Origin: Antrodiella citrinella
Taxonomy: Eukaryota > Basidiomycota > Agaricomycetes > Polyporales > Steccherinaceae
DNA: 64,000 bases
NCBI GenBank assembly: GCA_004802725.1
Contig: SGPM01000142.1
Span: 1-64,000 of the forward strand
Reading direction: 5' to 3'
Each line of letters opens with the position of its first letter. Within the stretch, counting starts at the first letter, position 1. Positions 23,161 to 35,900 of this stretch are shown here, piece after piece. The notes below the pieces were generated by a model. The model saw only the letters and a list, made by a program, of their open reading frames with translations, searched no databases and was not told the origin of the DNA. The translations under genes and the position numbers were made by a program.

Positions 23161-23620
23161 AGGCTTCACAAGTGTTATTGTAATGTACGACTACGGATGG
23201 ACCCTATCCGAATGACTAGACTGGGTTTGAATGCACACATGTGAGATTTCCCTTGTGTGTAAAGGCACGCCGTCTGGCTCAGGTAGGTCGAGTAGAACAC
23301 TGGCATAGAGAAAAGCACATGGAGGTACTTATTTATACGAAGAGGATGAGTCTAAAGTACATAGCTGATGCATCGTAAAAACGTGAAGTCATAAAAAGTA
23401 TATGCGGCAGTTGCTTGTGAGAGAGTTGCAGTTAGTTGTCGTCGAAAACATGATGGGGAGTGCGATGATTGAAAGTATGTTCAGAGGGATATCATGTAAG
23501 TGTCTTGGCTTGTCGGTATATCGTATACGGTTTGCAGAGGTAGTCGTCTATATGGCTTAGCTCCTCGTGCCTTCATCCTAGAAGGTCTGGCTCTGGAGGT
23601 TTTGGGAGGTACGACGTCGC
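23161..23620. other. Convergent intergenic region, no gene seen
   Basis: 460 bases between the 3' ends of MYO1 and the coiled-coil gene; both terminators must lie here. Confidence 0.5.
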
Positions 23621-25772
23621 CTATGGTGGCGACAAGGTGACAGTGATATTCGGATGCAGAGTGTCGTGAGGGATGTCGGAGTCTTCAATGTCTAGCAATG
23701 ACGCCTCCACCTCGTCCTCGCTATCCGCATAATCCAACCCATCATCGTTGTCCGGGATGGCCACCCTCGACGGTGTCAACGGTCGCTCGCCTCCCTTCCT
23801 CACCTCCCGATCCTCTTGAGATATTCTGATCACCAAGGCCTCTCCGTCTTCCTTTGACATGACAGAATGCGAGTCAAAGTCATCCCCTCGCCATGACCTC
23901 GCCTCCTCCTCGCTCAACACCTTTGCACCGTTCTTGCCCCCCGGAGCCAGGTCTTCGGGCTTCGCCTCCAGCGCTCTCCTGCCCTCCTCGAGTAGAGTCT
24001 CTATCAACCCTCTCACCCGCCTATAAGCCTCGTCTGTCTTCCCTTCAACCACTTCTTCCTGTTGTTGCTCCTCTTCACTGTCCTCATCCTCTTCGTCTTC
24101 AGCATCATCCATGACACTGACTGGGTCGTTAGATTTGACAGCGCGATATGCCTGGGGAGGCAGAATGAGCCGCGACTCTCGAAGCTTGCGACGCAGATCC
24201 CGTATCTCTTTGGCTTGTCGATGCTTCGTCGCTTCCAGCGACGAGTTGATCGCTAGCAGGGACCGATTGGTGATTTCGAGGTCTTCAATCTGCTCCCCGC
24301 AGGATCAGCAAAACCGAGGCAGTCAGACATATCAAGTGTGTGACGTACCTTTCGGTTTGACTTTGCCTGCGCCCGCCTCTTCTTGTCCAACAGATCCGCA
24401 TCGTCATCCTCGTTGTTTGAGCTCTCCCGCCTGATTCGGTCAGAAGCGTAATCATCCTCAAAGCTCTCATCCGCCATGGCCTGCATTATCTTGATGCCCA
24501 ATCCTTCCACAGCCAACCTAGGGGGCGACATCCGTTCTTCTCTACTTGCCCCCGCAGGACTGCCGTTCATCCCATTGACCCGGGAGTGCAGTGTTGGTGC
24601 CGTACTGCGACTGGCCTCCGAGCTGTTCTGCGTCTCATAGGACACAGAAGATCGAGATGCCGATGAACGCGAGGAAAACGAGAGGGTAGATGTTGGCGGG
24701 GACTGTGGGGGAAGCGGGATGGACGCAGGGTCAACGATGAGGACGCTTCCTTTGCGCGAAGGTGCACTGTATGCGGCATATGTCACAGAGTTATCATCGT
24801 TTGCGTGAAAAGGCTGAAACAGATGGTGTTTGGTCGAATGTGTCTCGCGTGTAGTCGCAAATCGGTGACTGGACACTGATGTGGTGGGTGAAACAGGCGA
24901 GGTCGTCCCAGACCCGGGTGGACTATTGGCAACCGGAGAAGGTGTCAGAGGAGGTGTTACTTTGATATTTGATATCGACGGTACTCGTGCCGTCCGATTG
25001 ATATGATTTGATAGTGGACGTGAAGGCAATAGTGGTGAAGGAGGCAAGGAGGGAGAATGAGCTCGAGCATCTGCCAGGCTTGATATCTTCGATTTGACGC
25101 GTACGAGTCCTTTAGCATTAGCCCCGGAGGTACTAGAAGAAGGGGAAGGAGTTCCATTCTCATTGGGGCTCGCCGGCAGGTTCAGCTTCGAGGACGACGG
25201 GGTCGTGACATGTCCACGATGAAGAGGCGGAGCAGCAGGAGCCGTCAGTGTAGAAGAAACACTTCCTCTTCGAGGTCGATGTGGTATAGGAGGGTCGCGT
25301 TCAGAAGTAGCACTCGTCAATGCACGTTGCCGAGAGTCCGGCGACGCCCTGCCCCCAATGACACTTCTCGAGCGCGGAGTAGAAGAGGTTACCTTGGCCT
25401 TAAAGTGTGAGATTGCAGGTGACCCGGATGAACCATTTCGTTCAATCCTCGACTGAGATTGTGGGGGTTTGAACGGGGATGGGGCGCGTTGGACAGTGAC
25501 GATTGCAGTAGTGGAAATGGTTCCGCGAACAATCGGAGAAGTCGACGCGCCAGAGGCTCTTCGCTGCTGCGTCGTTGCACTGCTATTGACCTTTGCCTTC
25601 GGTCTGAGTATTGGAGGTGGTGAAAGAGATGTTCCGTAATTCTTGGAGGGTGATCCTGGTCGTGACCGGGGATAGTTGACTGCAGATGAGACCTAATGGA
25701 AAGCCTATCAGGATTCAGCCAACGTTGACGTATATAAGAACGGCGCACCTTTGCCTTTATGTGTCCGTCCAT
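23621..25772 (-). CDS. Low-complexity Ser/Pro-rich protein with coiled coil and acidic C-terminus
   Basis: 678 aa from exons 25772-25749, 25692-24349 and 24289-23621, all in phase. I start at the ATG of MDGHIKAK; frames further upstream begin only with GTG. The first 450 residues are disordered and rich in S, P, T and R. They contain repeats of a short motif: KAKV followed by SS at residues 6, 40 and 106, and a looser VKSKISS later. Residues 457-500 form a coiled coil (IEDLEITNRSLLAI to RRKLRESRL), followed by a Glu/Asp run. The shape suggests a cytoskeletal or polarity scaffold, but I do not recognise the family. Confidence 0.82.
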
Positions 25773-26030
25773 CGTGTCGACCAGCAACGAGGGCGACGGC
25801 GGCGCTGTTGACGACGGTGTTGACGAGGAAGAGAACGGAGGGGGAGAGAGTTGGGACGACCTTGGCGCGCCGAATTGCCGCCATCGCGTACTGTCCCAAT
25901 TAGGCACCACTGTATGCGCGTATCATTTGGCGCTCAATGGTGGTCTGAAATGTGATTTCCACAAAAACATATTCCTATTTCCTACAACATACAATATTGG
26001 TTCATGTTACACTATATCGTTCCTTACTAC

Positions 26031-26900
26031 TCATTTGGTCAATCCTTTCTTGACTAGAACATCCTCAACAACCTTTTCGACCAACGCTCTTACAGCTTCT
26101 CCTCCGCCTCCACTCAAGGCCGCAGTGACGCTCTTCTCAACGAACTTGCCGACCATGTCCACCTCAATGTTGACCTTTGCGCCGATCGGCTTTTTGGGAA
26201 GCGTTATCTTCTCCTGCGTGTGCGTGATGAGCATGATGCCAAAAGTACGCTTGACATCGTCGACTTGAGTTATTGTGAGGGAGGTTCCGTCGATCGCGAT
26301 GTATCCCTTTGGGATGATATACTGCAAGAGGGAAGGGCGAGACAGTGTAGGTTCTGGAAACTGGAACGTTATACGGACAGAATCCCCGTCAGGTTGCTTG
26401 TCAATGATGGTCGCAGTAGCGTCGACGTGAGCCTGACGTAGATGAGGTCAATTGCCCAAGGCCTCAGTAGCGCAAAAGCATTTATACCTGAACAAAGTGT
26501 CCACCAAATCGTACGTGTGCACCCATAGCACGCTCGAGGTTCACCCGGTCTCCCTCTCTCCTTTCGCCTGAGAGTAAACTGAGGAGTTGGTACATTGACA
26601 AAGACGGCGAGACGCACCAAGATCTGTCCTATCCAACGTCTCATTTGCCAGCCACACTTCGAACCATCCACCCTTGTCCTTCTTATCGAATTCGGTCACA
26701 GTGAGGCATGCGCCGTTCACAGCGATAGAGTCGCCAGTGTGACAGTCGTCGAGAATGGGCGCGGAATCGGAAATGGTCAGGGTGCATCCGCCGGCATCGC
26801 GTACGATGGATGAGACGGTGCCCAAGTGTTCAATCTGTTATTACGATGTTAGGGAGGTTATTAGAGGACATAGAACGGGGCATACCAGACCTGTGAACAT
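26031..26900 (-). CDS. RIB5: Riboflavin synthase
   Basis: Last step of riboflavin synthesis: two 6,7-dimethyl-8-ribityllumazine molecules to riboflavin. 237 aa from exons 26900-26886, 26834-26618, 26567-26488 and 26432-26031. The protein starts with the family signature MFTGLIEHLGTV, encoded across the first intron. Two lumazine-binding repeats are present: the first with NGACLTVTEF and the second with GGHFVQAHVDATA and DGTSLTITQV. The C-terminal helix (residues about 205-237) is as expected for trimerisation. Length fits the usual 200-240 aa. It shares a 139-bp divergent promoter region with TRM6. Confidence 0.95.
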
Positions 26901-27039
26901 CGTTTATGGCTAATGGCAAGATCAGGTCGATGTCGAAAGCAAAAGTACCCGGAGGGCGCCTATAGACCATCCCGCTTGTCCCTTCCTCCCATATTTTAAA
27001 AACTATCCCCCACTCACCACAATCTCCCTGAGACTCAGG
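26901..27039. promoter_or_regulatory. Bidirectional promoter RIB5/TRM6
   Basis: Only 139 bases separate the two start codons. A TATTTTAAAA stretch near 26992 is the only TATA-like element and could serve either direction. Confidence 0.6.
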
Positions 27040-28901
27040 ATGGATAACGGAGAGGGATCTTCGCAAAGACTTTCCTCTGGTGAGACGGAAATGAGGATCA
27101 TTCAAGTGGGGGACACAGTGCTGCTCCGGACACCGAGCGGAGACTACAAAACTCTGAAGCTCGAGAAAGACTCGTACGACCTCGTACATCTTTTTCGCGA
27201 TGTCTTTGCATGACTAACTCACCGTATAGGACGATAAACCTAGGAAAGTTTGGCTCATTCTTCACGAATGACCTCGTAGGCCAACCTTACGGCCTTACCT
27301 ACGACATCACAGACAAAAAACTCAGCGTGATCCCCCCGAAAGGATTGCAGGAAGTAGGTACGCAGTTGCTGAATTCTACGTGATAATATTCTTATCCTAT
27401 CCTTTTTACCTCACGCAGAGGACACCGATGCCACAAATGAACTCATAAACGACACTCAAGCCGTTCAACCATTGAGTTTAGTGGAAATTGAAGCTCTCAA
27501 GAGGTCGGGATTATCGGCATCGGTATGGAAGACACCCATTTACGCGCAAATATGCCTGACATACCTTGTGCATATCCCGTAGGAAATCATCCAAAGGCAG
27601 ATTGAGCAGCATGCCAATTTTGGGCTCAAGACAGAGTACAGCAAAGAAAAATACAAAAAGCGAAAAGAAGCAAAGTCGGTTCTTTCTTGTAAATATCTCA
27701 TACTCAATATTGACTAGGACTTGCTACACAGATATTCCAAATCGTTTTCAACCGTCGAGCCAACGATTTATAATGTCTGCGAGTACTGGTTCAACAAGGA
27801 CCAGAACCGTCTGCGAGACATCCGACCCGACACGCTGTCCCAATTACTGAATCTCGCCAACATACGACCTGGCGGACGGTACTTAGTAGTAGATGACGCG
27901 TCAGGCATTGTGGTTGCGGGTGTTTTGGAACGATTAGGTGGTGAGTCAGAGGCTGCTTTCACGGGTGGCTTTTTAGTACTTACATACCATATCCTAGGTA
28001 ATGGTCGTTTGATCACAATATGCGACGTCGATTCTCCGCCCGCATATCCTGTTGTGACGCATATGAACTTCAGCAAAGAGTATACTACATCTGTCATGTC
28101 TTCGTTGAACTGGGCGACAGCAGACGAGGACTATACACCTGGTCAGTCTCACACGCATTGCTAGGGACATCGTGCTCATCATTGTTTCACAGTCGTACCG
28201 TCCTCCGAACCACCAAGCGGAACATTCAAATCTGATGCGCAGAAATCTCGGCTGAGTAAACGGAAAGCAACGACCAATGTGCTCACTCAGAACCGGGAAG
28301 AATTTTTTGCAGGAGAGTTCGAAGGGTGTGTCTTCTCCCTCATGCCAGACGAAGACATACTCATTTCCCTGGTCAAGACTAATCGTGGCGAGTCAATATG
28401 ACCCCTTCTCGATCCTGCAGAAACTCTGCCCGTACCTCGCCGGGTCCGCATCAATCGTCGTGCAGAGTCCTCAAGTTCAAATATTGTCCGACCTTCAAGC
28501 GAAATTGAGAGATATGCCGGGTTATCTAGGACCTACAGTCACGGAGGGGTTCCTGAGGAAATATCAGGTACATCTCTCCTCCCCAAAGACACATCGGCTT
28601 TGCTCATGTCGACACATTGTGTCGACGGTATAGATCTTGCCTGGACGAACACATCCTATGATGAACGCGTCGGGATCAGGAGGGTTCTTGCTACATACGA
28701 TCAAAATGTGAGTCCTCCCGTGTCTTCGATTTGAAGTGACGTCTCTGATACTTCTGAAGATATGACGACCCAAATGCTTCATCAGCGATGGTAAACCGAC
28801 ATCGGAATAAGAAACCGCGGACAGAAGACAAGCTTGCATCCGCGACACCGTCAACCTCAACGGACGCGACCCCTGCACCTGCGACGGCAAATGTATCATG
28901 A
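27040..28901 (+). CDS. TRM6: tRNA (adenine-58-N1)-methyltransferase non-catalytic subunit Trm6 (Gcd10)
   Basis: RNA-binding partner of the catalytic Trm61 in the nuclear complex that makes m1A58 in tRNA. 449 aa in ten exons: 27040-27173, 27230-27357, 27419-27522, 27583-27674, 27732-27940, 27998-28141, 28193-28325, 28378-28567, 28634-28707 and 28760-28901. Recognisable family stretches: DTVLLRTPSGDYKTLKL, NLGKFGSFFTNDLVGQPYG, EIIQRQIEQH, a KEKYKKRKEAKY basic strand, a Rossmann-like GGRYLVVDDASGIVVAGVLER, and near the end YQILPGRTHPMMNASGSGGFLL. The Rossmann fold lacks a full SAM-binding signature, as known for this subunit. The C-terminus is low-complexity. Confidence 0.93.
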
Positions 28902-29195
28902 TTGCATACTATATTCTTACAGCTGTATAGACTCATGCTTGGACCCTATTAGTTGAAATTGCATATTCATCCGCTAAATCGAAGGTAAAGCTTCATTTGA
29001 TGAGTGGCATACGTTTGTCTTTGTTGTGCCACGCCTTCGTCGATGTTGCCCTTTGGGGTCATTTAAGCGTCAGGCGCTGGTATATATTGCCAGCAACGCC
29101 ATTCTGGACCTTATACACTTCCTCCATATACTCCGCCAGTCTCAACGGTGTCTAAAGCTCACTTCACTCAGCCTGGTATAATTCAGCGGTGGAAG
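28902..29195. other. Intergenic
   Basis: 294 bases between TRM6 and the F-box-like gene. TATATATTGCC near 29081 is a possible TATA box about 115 bases before the ATG at 29196. Confidence 0.4.
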
Positions 29196-30700
29196 ATGTC
29201 TCAACCTCTGGGAGGAAATCTGCTGGTGGGTAAAGCTTTGATAACGAGTCTTCCTGTGAGGCTGACTGGGCGTGCAGTCTCAGACCGAGGTTCGCGAATT
29301 CCGTCCTATCCATTTAGACTCTATCCTACCGGTTGAGCTCGTGGACGCCGTAGCTCACGAGCTGTATGACGACACAGACACCCTCCTCGTCGCCTCCGTT
29401 CTATCACACGCATGGCGCGCCCGGGTGATGAGCATACTCTTTGAAATTGTCTACGTTGTCATCTATGACGAAGAATACGCCGCCTTCCTGGAATTCATCA
29501 CTCGCAGGAAAGACGTCGCACGATTTATCACTGACCTTGAGCTGGAAGGCTTCCGTCGCGATGATCCACGCGACTCGGAACCTGCCCCGTTGACTCAGCA
29601 GCGCCTCTGCGCCCTAATGGCCGCTCTCCCCTCCCTCAGCCGCCTCATCTTGAATTGGATCGAATGGCCCCGTTTTGTCCCCGACGCGTTCTACCAGTCG
29701 CCGACTCCGCGGCCGCTGAAGTATCTGCGGCTGTATGGCGTCGAGCTCGCCCGGAGTCAGGATCTGGACAACGAGTGGGAACAGTTCTACGGAGAAAAGG
29801 ATCTCTTCAGGCTGTTCGGGCTTTTCTCCGGTGTGGACCGACTCGTATTCGAGGCGATGCGCATTCGAGATACCGACGGTGCAACAGACGGTTATGAGGA
29901 GCTGGAGACACATATGACTGACATTCGGCTCCCCGCTCATATCACACCGCACAAGGTGTCAGTGATTGGCCTCTGTCAATCCCAGTCCATTCTATTCATT
30001 CTACAGAATTCGGCCCTCACTATGTTGGAACATCTTGAGCTTTCCATCTCTGATCAATGCGTGCACGACAGCGTGCAGGCGCTCTTGTCGGGCGACCACC
30101 TCCGCTTACAATCTCTTATGATTGATTACACCCACTGGGATTATGAGGTCCAGGATGAGGATGATGGCTCAGGTAAATGTAATCTTATATGTGACTCTGT
30201 TACACACCAGATTGCTGATTGCGAGGATAGAGTATCCCGAGGTTGACTTGTCACACTGCCGAACGGTGTCTGCGCTGTGTTTCTCGGCGAAGTTCGATGT
30301 GAAACACTATTACGGACAGAACACACCTCTTCATGCTGTCGCCATGTCTTTGAAAACGGCTCCAACGTCCATAACGCAGCTCACTATCAAGATCAAAGTG
30401 CCTGCCGGCGTCGACAACATGAAGGTCGCTTTCAAATCCCCAACATCGGCTTGGGTCTTGATTGATGAAATGCTGGAACGCTTCACGAAGCTGAAGACTG
30501 TGTTATTAAATGTCGAAGCCCTCAAAGCGAACGAACTCGCGAAGCCGGAACCTTTGACGAGTCGGGAACGAGGCACAATTCACCACTGGCTTTCCAAGAG
30601 ATGGCTGCCAAAATTGATTCCTAGGAACATACTGATGTTACTCTTCGGTGTGTTATCGTGTTACATTGACTGCCACTCTCAACCTGACGCGTCGCTCTGA
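29196..30700 (+). CDS. F-box-like protein
   Basis: 464 aa from exons 29196-29225, 29278-30172 and 30231-30700. After a ten-residue first exon the protein reads LDSILPVELVDAVAHEL, then DTLLVASVLSHAWRARV, the usual basidiomycete F-box-like start. Leucine-rich stretches follow (PSLSRLILNWIEW, LKYLRLYGVEL, LEHLELSISDQ, ITQLTIKIKV). Such proteins are candidate substrate adaptors of SCF ubiquitin ligases and are numerous and variable in Agaricomycetes. The 3' end is uncertain: a further intron with donor GTGTGT at about 30650 and acceptor TTTAAG at 30706 would end the protein at 30715 instead. Confidence 0.8.
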
Positions 30701-30715
30701 CTTTAAGCGGATTGA

Positions 30716-31442
30716 AGTGGTTCCGAACGCCACAGTACTGATGATAATCGCCTTCGACGCAGAGTGTGGCACCTCAACGACGTACCATATCGACTACTTT
30801 CACTCTCGCGACCTGCATCATTGCGTTGCATGGTACACATATTATAATGTAGCAGTAGCACTAGGACTAGATGATCATTGCAATAGCCATTCCACGGTAA
30901 GAGCTTGGCACACTCGAGCTACATCGGACTAGAATCTTCGTGCATATCCTCCATGAACATCGCGATTCTGTAACCCAGGAGTGCCGGAGACCGTTCCCTG
31001 ATGAGATCAGCGACACGTCCGGTCATTCATGTGGCCTGCGGCATCACCCAGAGCAGGGCACCATCCAGTGTCCTTCCTCCCAGAGTGGATCCTTTTCCTG
31101 GACCGTTAGCAACCGATGTGCGATCCAATATTTCCCTCCCAGTTCAGAGAATTCACATGCTCTGAAGTAGAGGCGACATGCATGGCACGGGTGAGAAGAG
31201 GCGACGTATCCGGCGTAGTCTCCTTGTCCCAGGTCATCGGCGCAGGATCGGCGTCGAGTCTCTAAGAACAGGAGCATGGTACATTCATAGTGCACAACGG
31301 CGGAAGAGAGGTCGCGTGTTGTTGCGTTGCATCTGTTGGTGATACCCACAAGCATGTTTCGCAACCGTACTTCAGCCTCTTCTTTCTCCATACGCATCCC
31401 CCGTTTATCCAAGAGTTTGAGGTTTGGTTTTGGTACGAGCGA
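30716..31442. other. Convergent intergenic region, no supported gene
   Basis: About 730 bases between the F-box-like gene and an unrecognised gene on the other strand. A minus-strand frame around 31044-31412 has plausible composition but no splice or family support. It may be a 3' exon of the neighbouring gene. Confidence 0.4.
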
Positions 31443-32612
31443 TCACAAATAACGATACCACTGCTCTTCTGCAGCTGAGAGCGTGCAGTGCCCGACAGGT
31501 TCAGGAGTAGGTGCCGATATAGACACGACTGTGAATTCTCGTCGCTTGAGCAGCGTCCGTGTGCCTTTGACAAGGGCCGCGTCGTGCAGCACTACTATGC
31601 AGGACGCGACACTCGATATCGTGTGGTATAAGCGTGCATGGACATCCCGTGCGGCTGTAACTGGAGTCAACACGTCACGGCCACGAGCAATTAAACAGTG
31701 ACACTCACCTTCTGCATATCCTGAATCCGATCCCGCATCTTTCGTGAGGCAGGCAGACAAAATGACCATGAACTTCCCCAAGTTGAAGAAGGGGTACAGA
31801 TGGAGGAATGATGCTACTAACGAAGCCATGCATTCGTCCGAGAGATCATCGTCCGCTTGCAGTAGGAGATCCTTAATGTTCGACAAGATGTTGGCAAACT
31901 TCTCGAAGCGTGCGTATTGAGTTGCACGAAGCACATCCTTCGAGAGGTACCAGTTGATCTTCTTCTCCTCGGACCATCCACAGTCCTCAGGAGTACAATG
32001 CTCTGTGAGATATCCCCTTGGCTGATGATTCTCTAAGAGCGTGAACTGCGGATAAGGTAACACCCCCGCGGTCGCGTGAGAGGAGAGGACCCGACGCACG
32101 ATTTGCAGAAATTCCTCGTGCAAGGTCCACTGTTCCTTGATCAAAGATCTAAGGTGTTCTATGCCACGTCGAACGATAAGCTTCGAGACGTCCGAATCCT
32201 CTGCTTGCATCTTGGAATGTCTGGGTATCTTTCTCGACAGGTTAGCCAAGCCAGTCTATATGTTCTTGACCAATCCGGGAAAAGTAGAACTTGAAGAGAT
32301 CGTGTCGTGTGGAGTGCCAGTGCCCGCGATCGTCTGTTCAGCAAGAAACAGGACGACACGGTCCTGGTCCTCGATGTCCATGGAGAGTGCGCATTTGTGG
32401 TCCGGGGGAGCGCTGATACGGTAGACGAATGCTAAGCAGTCGCAGATGCGGCGCTGCCTTGCAGTGGGTTTGTCGACTCCACGAAGGTGATACCACCATA
32501 GGTCGACACGTGGCTTGAGACCGCGGTGGATGACATCTCCATACACTGTGTTATACAGCAGGGCAGGGTGTGGTGTGGCGGTCTCAGATGGCTGCGAAAC
32601 TTCCTTTGGCAT
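31443..32612 (-). CDS. Uncharacterised protein, three exons
   Basis: Exons 32612-32271, 32210-31709 and 31660-31443 join in phase to 353 aa starting MPKEVSQPSET. The second intron is only 48 nt and divisible by three, so its retention would insert 16 residues. The middle is mostly helical (LIVRRGIEHLRSLI, FANILSNIKDLLLQADDD). I recognise no domain or catalytic motif. The start is not secure because the frame stays open upstream. The gene follows MDM1 on the same strand. Confidence 0.5.
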
Positions 32613-32957
32613 GCTGGAAGATGATGGTCGCAGTGAAATGAAATTGTTGAGTACAAGCGCTCTAGTATGACTGGATAGCGCCCCGTCCTTCCGCGCCTCT
32701 TTCATTCTTATCATCACCATTCTTGTGACGTGAGCGGAAACGTTACATAACGCTGCGGATTGCCTTATAGGTGTCCGTGACTTGACACCTCTGCGGGAGG
32801 AGTGATGTTGAGAGTACCAAGTCAAGAAACGCGTTCTCCGGGCGCAGAATCCACTGTAGTATGAGGCTCGCAGTACGGTTTCAAAGAGCGCAGTAGACAA
32901 CAGAATTGCAGTACACATACGAAAAAACCCATCGCCAACAATGACAACGCTATGGCA

Positions 32958-35900
32958 TCAATCTGGTATCTGCTCCGGGAACAACGCTGAAAACAACTGG
33001 ATTCGCGAAAAGCATCAAGAGTAGAATCAGAACCGCCATACGAGCGTACACATAATCTCACTCACCTCGTCGACAATGGTATACACCAGGTGCTGGTTCA
33101 ACCTGCGATTCTGAAGGACGGCAAAAATCCTACGAGCTCCTCTCCGAGCATTGGATCGCCCAATCATGTTGGCAGCAAGGTCTATGAAAGTCTCGTCGTC
33201 AATTTAAATCATCCAAACTCCATGAGTCAGTTGCACGCACCTGGCATAAGCGCAGAGAGCTTTCTGTTGGCCTCATCCTTCGTACGAAGCTTCTCCTCTG
33301 CAGAACGAGGCACGCCTGCAGATTTGAGCTGTCCCATGGGCCACATGCTGTCACGAAAAATGTTGATATAAGACATGAGATGAGTTTCGTCCAAAAGGCC
33401 CTTCACGGTATCTCGAATTTTCCTGACAGAGCAAATTCAGCACACGGTCGATCGACAAGTTGTCAGTATACGGACTCACCGCTCAATGGTGCTTCCCAAG
33501 ACCTGTTGCAATATGATCACGATAGCCTGTCGCCGAAGCCAATTATGGCTCTTGTCCATCTCAAACACCGCCAGGACCAAATCGCATATGGGACTAGAGA
33601 AGGTCGATGTGCTGGTCTCCCCTTCCAAGGGCTTCAAATCGCTCGGCAGTTGCAACAACGTCTCTTCAGGCTTGTTCTTGCCCGACGCGCGTAGTGCTCT
33701 CGCTACCAACTCCTCGTCGTGGACCCCTGAACCAACAATGCCTGCAAACTCGGCAGCTTGAGTCGTAAGACGTTGTATGATCACATCAAGCATCGATGGA
33801 CCGAAGAACATATCGTCAATGCTCTCTGCGACAGATTGGTACACCGTGCGGACTAGATCACGCCCAGGGAAGGCATTAGATTGGGCCGCGGGAGTCTTCG
33901 TGGTGCCGGCGGTCGGAACAGAAGACATGAAAGGGGAGTCTCGAGACAGGAAGATCCGTAGTTCATCACTTTCGCATACCGCTGGGATCGCGATGAGGGC
34001 CTGTGAGGATATAACGCGTCACTATGGTGGTTCACTCAGCGTTGCGTACGAACTGACCTGTAAATACTTCTCTAAGGCCACACGTCTGGAATCCACCAGG
34101 CCTCCACTAAAGGGCGTGACAAGCCTCTTTCCAGGGAAGTCCAAATTCCTCACCAATGCATATCGTTCTCTCAGTTTGGAATGCATGGTGAAGAACTCAT
34201 TGTACCGCCGCGCGATGACCCAGCCTGACGCAAAGCTGCCGTCCGCAGCGAGCTGTTGCACCTCCACGAGATACCGTGTCACCGCCTTGCCCTCTTCATC
34301 TGCAGTGGTAGAGCTAACTATAGCAATCCTCGTCCTATCCGAGACTAGTCTGTTCGCAGACTCTTGCTGTTCGTACTGGGTCTTCTGAAAGTGTAGTTCC
34401 CGAAGCTCGCGGGTCATGGAGGACTTCGACTTGCGCAAAAGCTTCAACTCTTGAGCATCTCCGGTCAATTCGGCCTTCTTGATCAGGGTATCCAGCATGG
34501 TGTCCTGGGTCTGCAAGCTCGCGATCTTGTTGCGCAGCCGAGCGATCTCGTACGAGAGCTGTAGATCTCCCGGGCCAGCGAGCTGATAGGAGCCATGGTG
34601 CCCAGCGTCCGCGTCTTCTGGTCGGTCCTGCTCGTCATCCGAACTTGGATCTGCATGAGACGCAGGGGCATTCAAAGCTGCCATCGAGCCAGTCATACTG
34701 TCGCTGAGGCTCCTTCCCTGTCCGTCATCCCCACCCTGATTGTCCAACGCGATGATGTCAGTCAAAGCGGCTTGGATGGCCTCCATACGCTGGGCCTGCT
34801 CGGCGGCCTGCTCCATCTTGGGGTCGTCAGGATCGTCAAACAATGGCGCACGCGTAGGAGAAGTCACCGTCTCTTCTTCCGTGGACATCAACAATTCCAA
34901 ATTCGAGGGAGAAGTGCGAGTAGCAGGAAGGCCATGAGGAAGCACCCCTGTCAAAGACGTCGCAGATCGCGAGGAAGCGTTCCGTTTGTGACTTGCTGTG
35001 AGCAGGGGTGACGACTCAGACCTCGTGAATTGAGGCATTGCGGGTTTCCTACGTAGGACCTCGCTATCCGAATGTTCTGATGAGCTCCGCGAAAGCGGTT
35101 CGTCAAGCAAAGGATCCACCATGGCGGAGGCCTTGTTGCGTGGATTGAGGTCTGTGTCACCGATGACACGGAACCAGAGCTCGGACCTCTGAAATTCTTC
35201 AAAATCATTCTCCATCTCCGTCTCCACTTGTTTCTGGGCTTGCATGACGCTCCTACGTACGCGCTTCTCGACGGCAGGTGCGGGAGGCGTGGTGTCGGAT
35301 TCTAGACCAAACGACCGGATGACCTCAATATGTTTCTTGGAGATAGCGGAGAGAATAGGGTCAATCGCTGTTCCAGAGAAGTAGAGCTCGTTCATCATAG
35401 AGATGTCACCCTTCAGAGTGGCAGACCGCGCAGTATCGCGGATAGCGTCATCATCATCATCAGAGCTACCCGAGTCCACAGATTCAAGGGGATTTTTGAA
35501 GCTTTCAATGGTGAGCCAGAACTGTACCAGCAGAGAACGGCGGCGGCGATCCATGAACTCCATGAAATAGGAAAGAGACGTAGGATTCGTCAGGATGTCA
35601 CGTAGCGTGAGTCGATTTGTCGCAGAACCGTGCTCGTTATACGAGGATAGATTTGTAGACCTGGTATCGGCATCGCCTCCAAGGACAACAATCCGCTTCT
35701 CTACCTTGCGTTTGGCAGTGTAGAGCCTGTCCAAAAACGCGACTACATCTTCGGTCTTTTGGCCGTTGATCCAATCTTCCTTCTCATGGCTCGCTGAATC
35801 CACATAAGGTTCAGACAATAATTGGCAGAATACGTCAAGACATACCTAAGACATTCCTAGTACGGCGAATCTCTCTCATGATATCACTCTTTAACCTTCT

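Noticed and set aside
25389..25910. Start of the coiled-coil protein at 25910
   Set aside because: That frame begins with GTG and is interrupted by the first intron; the ATG at 25772 is followed by a good splice junction.
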